From the NCBI GenBank assembly GCA_029258405.1, contig JARHYY010000014.1, positions 1 to 20,336 on the forward strand: DNA of 20,336 nt, written 5' to 3'. The stretch's first letter is position 1. Every line of letters starts with the position of its first letter. A program made the position numbers and the translations under genes. Below the pieces are notes generated by a model. That model worked only from the letters and a program-made list of their open reading frames with translations, ran no database searches and was not told where the DNA came from. This DNA comes from Helicobacteraceae bacterium (lineage in GTDB: Bacteria; Campylobacterota; Campylobacteria; Campylobacterales; Helicobacteraceae). Below, piece after piece: positions 14,152 to 20,336 of this stretch.

Positions 14152-15203
14152 GCTGATTTCCTTGAAAAAATTATCCAAAAGAAAAAAGGCACGCCCACAA
14201 ATGAGGTAATAATACCAACAGGAAAAAGTGCCCCGGGTATAATCACTTTTGAAAGCACAGATGAAAAAGAAAGAAATGCTGCCCCAATAAAACAAGCACT
14301 AGGGAGAAAAAAGCGTTGGTCCTCCCCTACGAGCATACGAGCTATATGAGGAGAAACAAGCCCAATAAAACCTATAACTCCAACAAAACTTATAGCTGTG
14401 GCTGTCATTATGGATACAAGAATCAATGTTTTAAACCTCAAGGCACTAAGATTAATGCCCATGCTAGCAGCCCTTGCCTCACCCATTCTTAATGCTGTTA
14501 ATGCCCAACTATCACGCATAAGTAATGTTATACATACTGCACTAACTACAAAAACAACCAAGAGATTTGTCCAGTTAGCTTTTTGTAAGCTTCCAAAGAG
14601 CCAAAATAATATTTGTTGCGAAATTTCAGGAGAAGAGAGATACTGCACCAAAGAAAGAAAAGATTGAAACAAAAATAGCAATGCAATACCTACTAGCACA
14701 AGCATAGAAGAATTAAACTGTTTTAAAGAAGCAAAACTAAAAAGAACGCTAGCAGCAGCCATAGTCATTATAAAAGCACCTATTGGAACAGCTGCCATCA
14801 AAGGCAAGCCAAAACTACCAAAGGCAATAACTAATGAAGCACCAAAGCCAGCAGCCGCAGCCAAGCCTAAAGTATATGGGCTTGCCATAGGATTATTGAG
14901 CAAAGTTTGTATTTCTGCCCCACCAACACCTAAAGCTGCCCCAACTATTAAAGCCATCAGTGCCATTGGCAAACGCAGGTCATGAATAATAACTAAAGCC
15001 GTTTTGCTCACATCGTCTATATCAAACAAAGGGGCAAAAAGTGCTTCTAATACCTCGCTTGGGTTTAGCATTGATGGTCCTGTGGCAATGTCAAACACTA
15101 GTGATATAAAAGCAAAAATCAAGAATATAAGGATAATAATCAACCGTTTCCATTCTCTTGCTCTATGCTCTTGCAATGTTTGTTGTATAGCTTTATTGTC
15201 CAT
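14145..15203 (-). CDS. metal-chelate ABC transporter permease (FecCD/BtuC family)
   Basis: A 352-residue inner-membrane permease with about nine to ten membrane segments after a charged N-terminus of about 20 residues. Family blocks are LRLPMALMALIVGAALGVGG (about 76-95), LLNNPMASPYTLGLAAAAGF and, in the ATPase-coupling region, GFIGLVSPHIARMLVGEDQR. Normal length for FecCD proteins. It follows the binding protein by 16 bases and overlaps the ATPase gene. A single permease gene implies a homodimer in the membrane. Confidence 0.93.
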   Translation of the reverse strand: MDNKAIQQTLQEHRAREWKRLIIILIFLIFAFISLVFDIATGPSMLNPSEVLEALFAPLFDIDDVSKTALVIIHDLRLPMALMALIVGAALGVGGAEIQTLLNNPMASPYTLGLAAAAGFGASLVIAFGSFGLPLMAAVPIGAFIMTMAAASVLFSFASLKQFNSSMLVLVGIALLFLFQSFLSLVQYLSSPEISQQILFWLFGSLQKANWTNLLVVFVVSAVCITLLMRDSWALTALRMGEARAASMGINLSALRFKTLILVSIMTATAISFVGVIGFIGLVSPHIARMLVGEDQRFFLPSACFIGAAFLSFSSVLSKVIIPGALFPVGIITSFVGVPFFFWIIFSRKSAC

Positions 15204-15219
15204 AATTGTACCTACTAAG

Positions 15220-16329
15220 TTATTTTGTTGCTTGTAAAATAAATGTTCCTTTGGGCACTACTGGAAGATATTTTTTATGAAAATCAATATAGGTTTTGAT
15301 GGGTTCAATATCTTTAAAAAGCTCTGGATACAGGGCTTTAGCAATATATTGTATCATAGCTGCATCAGCAAGGGTTCTACTTGCACCCATATACAACCCA
15401 TAAAGTCGATTATCTTTAATCGCAGGAAGAGTGTCCCAAGCTGGACGCTTTTTGTAAGCATTCAACCGCCTTAAGGCTTCTTTCTTATCAATTCCTATGC
15501 CCATAACCATAGATTCTTTATTCTTGTTGAGCTCTGTTTCTCTCCCAGATATCATTATAACATCAGGTTTTGAAATAATAACTTGCTCAGGATTCATAGG
15601 GGACCATTTTTCTACAAAAGGTACAGCAATATTTTCTCCTCCAGCAAGCTCAACAAGAGAACCCCACATATCTTTTCCATAAGTAAAGCCAATTTCATTA
15701 GGTCCCTTATTGCCAAATTCTATATATATTTTTTGCTTTTTTGGATTTGCTCTAGCGATTCTTTGTTCCACATCTAATGCTATATTTTTATAAAACTCTA
15801 CAAGCTCTTGTGCTCTTTTTTCATTACCTGTAATTTGCCCGAGTGCTTTTGTGCTTGCTTCATGTCGTTGTATGGTTTCACGATTATAATCAAGCACTAC
15901 AATAGGAATCCCTGCTTTTTGCACAGGCTCTAAATCAAATTCTAAAATACTATACTGCCAATCAGCCAAGATAAGTAAATCTGGCTTTAACGAGAGCACT
16001 TTTTCAATAGAAAATGTACCTACCTCAACCTCTCCAATATCTTCAAGCTTGTTAAGCTTTGGTAATGTTTTGCTGTACAGTTCCCAACTTTTTGGTGTCC
16101 AATCTGTCCATACCGCTTTTGAAAAACCAACCACATTATCTAATGCCTCAACCCCACCTACAGCTAAAAAATCTGTATAGTAAAATCCAAGCACAATTCG
16201 TTTAAGGGGATAATTAACCTTAACTTCTCTGCCAAGCACATCTTTAATAATTTTTGTTTCAGCATATGCACATAAGGAAGTTATGCTTATCATAAAAATT
16301 ATAAAAATATTTACCTTAAAACGATTCAC
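15220..16329 (-). CDS. periplasmic metal-chelate-binding protein (FecB/BtuF class)
   Basis: A 369-residue class III periplasmic binding protein, first gene of the Fur-box operon. The signal peptide ends in CAYA before ETKIIKDVLGREVKV; the Cys lacks a proper lipobox. The TroA/FecB fold shows KRIVLGFYYTDFLAVGG, LKPDLLILADW, GIPIVVLDYN, IYIEFGNKGPNEIGFTYG, DMWGSLVELAGGENIA and LYGLYMGASRTLADAAMIQY. The start is GTG (16327-16329), with AAAGGA 7 bases upstream. The Fur box favours an iron chelate. H. pylori proteins of this class (HP1561/HP1562, with permease HP0889 and ATPase HP0888) have been described as the nickel importer NiuBDE, so nickel or another metal remains possible. Confidence 0.88.
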   Translation of the reverse strand: MNRFKVNIFIIFMISITSLCAYAETKIIKDVLGREVKVNYPLKRIVLGFYYTDFLAVGGVEALDNVVGFSKAVWTDWTPKSWELYSKTLPKLNKLEDIGEVEVGTFSIEKVLSLKPDLLILADWQYSILEFDLEPVQKAGIPIVVLDYNRETIQRHEASTKALGQITGNEKRAQELVEFYKNIALDVEQRIARANPKKQKIYIEFGNKGPNEIGFTYGKDMWGSLVELAGGENIAVPFVEKWSPMNPEQVIISKPDVIMISGRETELNKNKESMVMGIGIDKKEALRRLNAYKKRPAWDTLPAIKDNRLYGLYMGASRTLADAAMIQYIAKALYPELFKDIEPIKTYIDFHKKYLPVVPKGTFILQATK

Positions 16330-16354
16330 TAATTTATCCTTTAAAATTCAAAAA

Positions 16355-16369
16355 TAATAACCATTATAA
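16355..16369 (-). promoter_or_regulatory. Fur box over the promoter of the metal-chelate operon
   Basis: TAATAACCATTATAA matches the H. pylori Fur consensus TAATAATnATTATTA at 12 of the 14 defined positions. On the minus strand TATAAT (16368 to 16363) inside the box is a perfect -10, about 35 bases before the GTG start of the binding protein. A repressor bound here would block RNA polymerase, so iron repression is expected. Confidence 0.7.
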
Positions 16370-16434
16370 TGTATGTTTTAAAAAAAGTCAAGAGGGTTTA
16401 AATAGCTTAAAATATTATCATTTCTAACAAGGTG

Positions 16435-16456
16435 TATAGCTTTAAAAATAGCTATA
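16435..16456 (-). terminator. hairpin after the methyltransferase-like gene
   Basis: TATAGCT and AGCTATA form a perfect 7 bp stem with an 8-base A/T loop, 18 bases beyond the stop of the minus-strand gene. No T tract follows on that strand, so it is a weak terminator candidate. It separates this gene from the Fur-box operon. Confidence 0.4.
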
Positions 16457-16473
16457 AATATATCATTACTTTA

Positions 16474-16974
16474 TTAGAGTGATTGTGCTACAAGCATATA
16501 TAAAGGACCGGCATAAAAAATATCTATGGTTTTATAATAGCACTCTTCAAGCCAATTACAAATATTTTCTGGCTTTGAACCATATGCAAAAACGCCTGCT
16601 GTCATGGGTGGATATGGATTATGCTGACTAAGCATAAACTCTATAATTACTAAATAACCTTGTGATTCTATGTAAGGCAATAAAGGACGAAAAATATCAA
16701 TAGGATTTGGTGTACGATGCAAAACTTGATTAAGGCAGAGCATACTTATTTGTTGTGGAATTTTTATTATTTGTCCATTAAAATGATGTATAAGTTGTTC
16801 TAGGCTTATAGCGTTTAGGGGCTTTAAAACGGTTATATATTGTGATTTTTGCTGGTTTTCTTGCACAAAAACTTCATAACAAGGCAAAGAACAGTTCATG
16901 AGCATATTATTAAAATATTGTTTGAGTGCATTATAATGCTCAAGTGTATAAGGAGCAAGTACAGGAATGTGCAT
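16474..16974 (-). CDS. protein resembling the distal half of a class I methyltransferase
   Basis: A 166-residue cytosolic protein I cannot assign firmly. The middle, ISMLCLNQVLHRTPNPIDIF (about 76-95), followed by LLPYIESQGYLVIIEFML, resembles motifs IV-V of SAM-dependent methyltransferases (the pattern VLDRVxxPLxLLRxLxPLLxPGGxLIIxxxLP). The glycine-rich motif I that binds SAM is missing, and the N-terminal 70 residues look unlike the family. It may be a degenerate enzyme or a new small protein. AAAGG lies about 7 bases before the ATG. It is on the same strand as the Fur-box operon but is separated by 144 bases with a hairpin and the Fur box. Confidence 0.55.
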   Translation of the reverse strand: MHIPVLAPYTLEHYNALKQYFNNMLMNCSLPCYEVFVQENQQKSQYITVLKPLNAISLEQLIHHFNGQIIKIPQQISMLCLNQVLHRTPNPIDIFRPLLPYIESQGYLVIIEFMLSQHNPYPPMTAGVFAYGSKPENICNWLEECYYKTIDIFYAGPLYMLVAQSL

Positions 16975-17301
16975 ATTTATACCTTTTTAAAAAATTTTAA
17001 TACAATAAGGCAAATCATATAAAAACCTTTTTAATTGCTTGTTTATCTCTTTGGGTTATACATGCTTTGTCTTTATATATTTTCTTAGAATGTATAAATA
17101 TAGATTCTTTAGAAACTATAATATATTGAGGAATAGCAAAAAATTGGTTCTAATTTTTCTTAAATATGAATTTAGGTTAGTTCTTTTGGAAAAAATATTC
17201 AATGCTATCACATAAACCGCTACCCCAATCACCTTTAGTGCTGGGGATAGCTTGTGCCTTTAATATAAATTTAGAATTTATTCACTATAAATTGTACTTG
17301 C
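16975..17301. other. AT-rich spacer with a possible gene remnant
   Basis: These 327 bases between two minus-strand genes hold no complete gene. A distinctly more GC-rich patch at about 17215-17255 is described in the separate entry for 17177-17281. The rest is AT-rich with no clear promoter or terminator. Confidence 0.7.
17177..17281 (-). pseudogene. possible C-terminal remnant of an unidentified gene
   Basis: One minus-strand frame is open for 34 codons to TAA (17177-17179) without an ATG. It reads protein-like, with AIPSTKGDWGSGLCDSIEYF, and has a higher G+C content than its surroundings. The same patch also forms an imperfect hairpin, GCTACCCC with GGGG(A)TAGC at 17219-17251, which could instead be a terminator 50 bases after the AcfC-like gene. 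I do not recognise the protein. Confidence 0.3.
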
Positions 17302-18051
17302 TTATTGCCAACCATATTTTGCAAAAACTTCTCTTGATTCTTTGGTGCTTAGATAATCTATAAAATCTTGCACATCCTTATTTGAACCTTCTCTAGCAAC
17401 AACATTAAAAGTTCTATATACAACTAAATCTTTTTCTATTGGTACAGCAGTTCCTATATCTGGATTACTTTTTGACCAGTCAATCCAAGTAATCCAAACA
17501 TCTGCTTTATCATCCATAAATATGGCTTTTGCAGTTCCGCTATTTGGTGCAAATGCTACAATATTTTTTCTAAAACCTTGTATATTTGCAATATTGTTTG
17601 TTCTCCCTATCATATCTTCCCAAACACCTGTTCCTGAAGTATTACTTTTGCCTGCACCATCATTGACAACAATGCGAATATTTTTAGTAGCCAAATCTCT
17701 TAACCCTTTTATTTGCAGCGGATTCCCTTTTTTTGTTAATATGATGGCTTCTCTAAAATAAAGAGGTTTTATCTTTTTAGAATCAAATTCATCGCCAAAA
17801 TCTGTAGCTATAGCAAGAGCAGATTGCTCTGATGCACCAAATAAAATATTTGCATCTTTTTTAGCATTTTCAAACCACTTTGCTTGGGGACCAAAATTAA
17901 CATTCACCTTTACCCCTGTTTTCTGTGTATATTTTGTTGCTATATCTTGCAATGCTGTATGCGGACCACCCGGACCATACAAATTAATATCTGCATATAC
18001 AACACTAATCATAAAAGCATAAAGCCCCAAAAAACTAATAATCTTGTTCAT
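17302..18051 (-). CDS. AcfC-like periplasmic substrate-binding protein
   Basis: A 249-residue type 2 periplasmic binding protein resembling Vibrio cholerae accessory colonization factor AcfC and distant to sulfate/molybdate binders. A signal peptide (MNKIISFLGLYAFMISVVYA) precedes DINLYGPGGPHTALQDIA. Family marks follow: GPQAKWFENAKKDANILFGASEQ, VNDGAGKSNTSGTGVWEDM, IQGFRKNIVAFAPNSGTAKA, ADVWITWIDW and YGWQ at the end. I start at the ATG at 18051, which has AAGGGG 6 bases upstream; the frame is open 17 codons further but without a better ribosome site. No permease or ATPase lies beside it, so its partner transporter or sensor is unknown. It is divergent from the Eis-like gene. Confidence 0.83.
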   Translation of the reverse strand: MNKIISFLGLYAFMISVVYADINLYGPGGPHTALQDIATKYTQKTGVKVNVNFGPQAKWFENAKKDANILFGASEQSALAIATDFGDEFDSKKIKPLYFREAIILTKKGNPLQIKGLRDLATKNIRIVVNDGAGKSNTSGTGVWEDMIGRTNNIANIQGFRKNIVAFAPNSGTAKAIFMDDKADVWITWIDWSKSNPDIGTAVPIEKDLVVYRTFNVVAREGSNKDVQDFIDYLSTKESREVFAKYGWQ

Positions 18052-18103
18052 TATATACCCCTTTTGATTGACATAATAATATATAGCTAAATAATAAAGC
18101 ATA

Positions 18104-18120
18104 TTATTATAACATAATAA
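18104..18120 (-). promoter_or_regulatory. extended -10 and overlapping operator-like repeat before the AcfC-like gene
   Basis: On the minus strand TGTTATAAT (18114 to 18106) is an extended -10 about 55 bases before the ATG. It is embedded in a perfect inverted repeat, TTATTAT-AAC-ATAATAA, 7-3-7. A regulator bound here would cover the -10. Confidence 0.55.
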
Positions 18121-18320
18121 ATTTTAGAAAAGTAAATGTACATTAAAATACATTAATGAGAGTTTAAACCTATGCTCTTATGCAAAATTATGAAAATTTA
18201 ATTATAAAAATGTTAAATTCAAAAATATTGTTAAGAAAATTTTATGAGCGTACATTCCATATTGGCATATTGCAAAAAAATTGATTTTGAATGTTAAACA
18301 ATAAAATAAAAGGAAAGTTT

Positions 18321-19544
18321 ATGAAAAAGCAAGAGGTAAGACAGAAATTATCTATTAAACAAGTAACGACTGAGAATATTGAGCAATTCAATAAACTTTT
18401 ACGCTATGCATTTCAAGTTACAGATAGTGATTTATTAAAATTTGGTTGGAATAATGAGGAAATTACACAATCCAAATATCCCATTTTAAAAAATGCCTAT
18501 GTTCTTGGCTGGTTTAATCAAGAAAAACTTGTTTCACAAATTGCCCTCTATCCTATGCAGATTAATATTTATAATAAAATTTTTAATATGGGTGGAATCA
18601 CTGCTGTAGCAACTTATCCTGAATACACAGGCATTGGTTTAATGAATGATTTAATGTATGAAATTTTAAAAATTATGAGAAATAATCAACAAAGCATTTC
18701 ATGCCTATATCCTTACTCTATTCCCTATTATCGTTCTCGTGGTTGGGAAATTATAAGCGATAAGATGACTTTTAGCTTACAAGATAGACAAATACCTAAA
18801 ATTATTCAGGTTAATGGGATGATGCAAAGAGTAGAGAAAGAACATCCAGATTTAATTTGTCTTCACAATACTTTTGCACATCAAACACATGGTTGCCTTA
18901 TACGCAATAAACTTGAATGGGATGAATATTGGCGATGGGATGTAGAGGATGAAATAGTAGCACTCTATTACAATGAGCATAACCAAGCAACAGGTTATAT
19001 TGTGTATTTGCTTGAAAAAGATATTTTTAAAATAAAAGAAATGGTTTATCTTAATGAAGAAGCAAGGCATGGTATTTGGGGCTATATCAATGCCCATCAA
19101 TCGATGTTTGATAAGGTAGAAGGTGCAAACTATAGTAATCATAATCTTGCTTTTTTACTTGAAGATGGACATATCAAAGAAACAACACAACCTTATATTA
19201 TGGCAAGAGTTGTTGATGCATGGCAGTTTTTGTCGCAATATCCTTTTGAAGTAGTTGATTTTAATGCAGATTTATGCTTTGCCTTAAGTGACCCTCTATT
19301 GGAATGGAACAATAAAAACTTTGTTCTTATGATAAGAAAAAACCATATACAACTTAAAATTGATAAAGAAGAATATGAAAATATTGTTTATCTTGATATT
19401 CAAACATTAGCTACGATGCTTTTTGGATATAAGAGACCTTTGTATTTAAGGCAAGTAGGACGATTAAAGGCAGATAATAATACCATAAATATACTTGAAG
19501 AAATTTTACCTGAAGGTAAAGCATATTTTAGTGATTATTTTTAA
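18321..19544 (+). CDS. Eis-type GNAT acetyltransferase
   Basis: A 407-residue cytosolic acetyltransferase with the Eis layout: N-terminal GNAT domain, central GNAT-like domain and C-terminal SCP2-like domain. The acetyl-CoA strand and loop read GGITAVATYPEYTGIGLMND (about 91-110), followed by SCLYPYSIPYYRSRGWEI. The end has LATMLFGYKRPLYLRQVGRL and ends in SDYF, a C-terminal Phe as in Mycobacterium Eis, where the terminal carboxylate takes part in catalysis. The usual R-x-x-G-x-G/A loop is EYTGIG here, with Thr for Arg. Family members acetylate amines such as aminoglycosides; the substrate here is unknown. AAAGGA precedes the ATG at 18321, which I prefer to an ATG ten codons upstream. It looks like a gene of Firmicutes origin. 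Confidence 0.85.
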   Translation: MKKQEVRQKLSIKQVTTENIEQFNKLLRYAFQVTDSDLLKFGWNNEEITQSKYPILKNAYVLGWFNQEKLVSQIALYPMQINIYNKIFNMGGITAVATYPEYTGIGLMNDLMYEILKIMRNNQQSISCLYPYSIPYYRSRGWEIISDKMTFSLQDRQIPKIIQVNGMMQRVEKEHPDLICLHNTFAHQTHGCLIRNKLEWDEYWRWDVEDEIVALYYNEHNQATGYIVYLLEKDIFKIKEMVYLNEEARHGIWGYINAHQSMFDKVEGANYSNHNLAFLLEDGHIKETTQPYIMARVVDAWQFLSQYPFEVVDFNADLCFALSDPLLEWNNKNFVLMIRKNHIQLKIDKEEYENIVYLDIQTLATMLFGYKRPLYLRQVGRLKADNNTINILEEILPEGKAYFSDYF

Positions 19545-19905
19545 TCTAAAATGACAACATACCTCATGCTAAAAAACTAAGCTTTCTCGTATCAATAAAT
19601 AAATCTCGCCTACTTTTATAGGTTTAATCTCTACATCATAACAAGCACATCTCACATGAAACAGTGAGTTATTGATATGAAAGGAGTAAATACTTTAATG
19701 CTATGAATACCTCTTAAAAATATGTTTATACACTCATAAATAGTGCATTAAGAGTCTATATAGAGAGAGCAATATTTATTATGCAATAGTATGATGAGTT
19801 AATTATTATACAATATCTTATAATGTTATAGACATTATTAAGCTCTTACTACCTAAGAGTATAGAACTCGTATTTAAGCAACAAATTCATATAAAAGATA
19901 AAAAG
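19545..19905. other. decayed AT-rich region without an intact gene
   Basis: After the Eis-like gene all six frames are broken by stops. The region holds one protein-like minus-strand remnant (19569-19694) and a perfect 6 bp hairpin, CTCTTA-CTACC-TAAGAG at 19843-19859. It shares words with 10099-10532: ACCTAAGAGTA, and ATTATGCAATA near 19780 and 10438. Confidence 0.65.
19569..19694 (-). pseudogene. possible C-terminal remnant of an unidentified gene
   Basis: An open minus-strand stretch of 41 codons ends at TAG (19569-19571) and has no start codon of its own. It reads like real protein, with RCACYDVEIKPIKVGEIYLL before the end. It is on the same strand as, and downstream of, the DUF262-like remnant, so it could be the other end of the same decayed gene or of another. 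Family not recognised. Confidence 0.35.
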
Positions 19906-20238
19906 TCATATAAACTGATAATATAGAGTATTTAAGATATATAAATAGAGAGCTCTTAAATCTCTTATCTTATTGTAGAAGACATAAGCATGAGAGCTTT
20001 TATAATAAGAACAATAACTTTTTGAGTTGTTGTATTGAATTACAGGAATGTAACAAGAGCAATAAAAGATTATTATATATGCTAAAATGAAAAACCTCTC
20101 TTCACTATTCAAATATAGCTTCCTAGCATTCTGCATAAATACTATCTCTCCATACATAAAGTAAGTTCTCTGAAAAAATGGAATTTCAATTAAGCTTTCT
20201 TGCTCTATGAAACTAAAACTACTTTCTACTGCTTTCAT
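19906..20238 (-). pseudogene. remnant of a DUF262-type (GmrSD-like) gene
   Basis: The ATG at 20236-20238 has a good AAAGGA site. The first 26 codons give MKAVESSF, then IEQESLIEIPFFQRTY. The I-P-x-[YF]-Q-R-x-Y block marks the N-terminus of DUF262 proteins, the nucleotide-binding nuclease domain of GmrSD-type restriction and related defence proteins. In that family Y-x-W follows. Here TATGTATGG (Tyr-Val-Trp) appears a few bases later in another frame (about 20150-20158), so QRTYVW would be restored by removing five bases. After that both frames soon hit stops or become unlike protein. The 110-codon frame is therefore probably a frameshifted, truncated remnant, not a working gene. Confidence 0.5.
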
Positions 20239-20336
20239 TTATATTCCTTTTGTGGTTATATATTTTTTGTATTATGCCATATTTATTTTTACTTAAATTA
20301 TAATTTTCAAAATTTCTAATATATCATGCCTATGAT

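Noticed and set aside
14152..14295. N-terminal extension of the metal-chelate ATPase
   Set aside because: The 48 extra codons overlap the permease gene in another frame and do not resemble an ABC ATPase; the ATG at 14151 has its own ribosome site and begins the family's usual MLELHNVS.
16261..16329. Lipoprotein signal in the metal-chelate-binding protein
   Set aside because: The Cys in SLCAYA is preceded by T-S-L, which does not fit the lipobox; AYA followed by ET fits ordinary signal peptidase cleavage.
18052..18102. Longer start for the AcfC-like protein
   Set aside because: The extra 17 codons would place charged and aromatic residues before a perfectly normal signal peptide, and the ATG at 18051 has the better AAGGGG site.
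1..20336. tRNA, rRNA, CRISPR, transposase or integrase
   Set aside because: I looked for T-loop-like words, spaced direct repeats and catalytic motifs and saw none. The direct repeats present are two-copy or short words only.

Overview
The window looks like a chromosomal piece of an enterohepatic Helicobacter or a close relative in the Campylobacterota. Reasons: very AT-rich DNA, extended -10 promoters of the form TGnTATAAT, an H. pylori-type Fur box, a flavodoxin close to H. pylori FldA in length and sequence, and a short CysE. The species cannot be named from sequence reading alone.

Layout. 1-90: possible tail of an unidentified gene. 247-1317: zinc alcohol dehydrogenase of the isopropanol dehydrogenase type with its own promoter. 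1571-4779 (minus): housekeeping operon speA-cysE-PPP-family phosphatase. 4884-5351: ybeY. 5470-5970: fldA, followed by a hairpin and a run of nine C. 5995-6800: about 800 bases of extremely AT-rich non-coding DNA. 6821-10098: a pstSCAB phosphate importer. 10099-10532: non-coding, rich in inverted repeats. 10533-16329 (minus): a Fur-box-preceded, tightly overlapping cluster read as binding protein -> permease -> ATPase -> pseudoazurin-like cupredoxin -> ATP-grasp ligase, possibly running on into an NhaC-type antiporter. 16474-16974 (minus): a protein resembling the distal half of a methyltransferase. 17302-18051 (minus): an AcfC-like periplasmic binding protein. 18321-19544: an Eis-type acetyltransferase. 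19545-20336: decayed DNA with remnants of genes, one with a DUF262-type N-terminus.

How the genes work together. The pst genes form a complete phosphate ABC importer, but PstS is unusual: its two half-sequences are in swapped order, a circular permutation relative to E. coli PstS. The strongest candidate for an undescribed system is the Fur-box operon. It joins a FecBCD/BtuFCD-type metal-chelate importer to a periplasmic type 1 copper protein and a cytosolic ATP-grasp ligase through stop/start overlaps. This suggests uptake and redox or ligase processing of a metal chelate; the substrate cannot be read from the sequence, and nickel (NiuBDE-like) is an alternative to iron.

Permuted PstS and Eis both look more typical of Firmicutes than of Helicobacter, which together with the AT-rich spacer and gene remnants suggests an accessory, partly imported region. 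No tRNA, rRNA, CRISPR array, transposase or integrase was seen.
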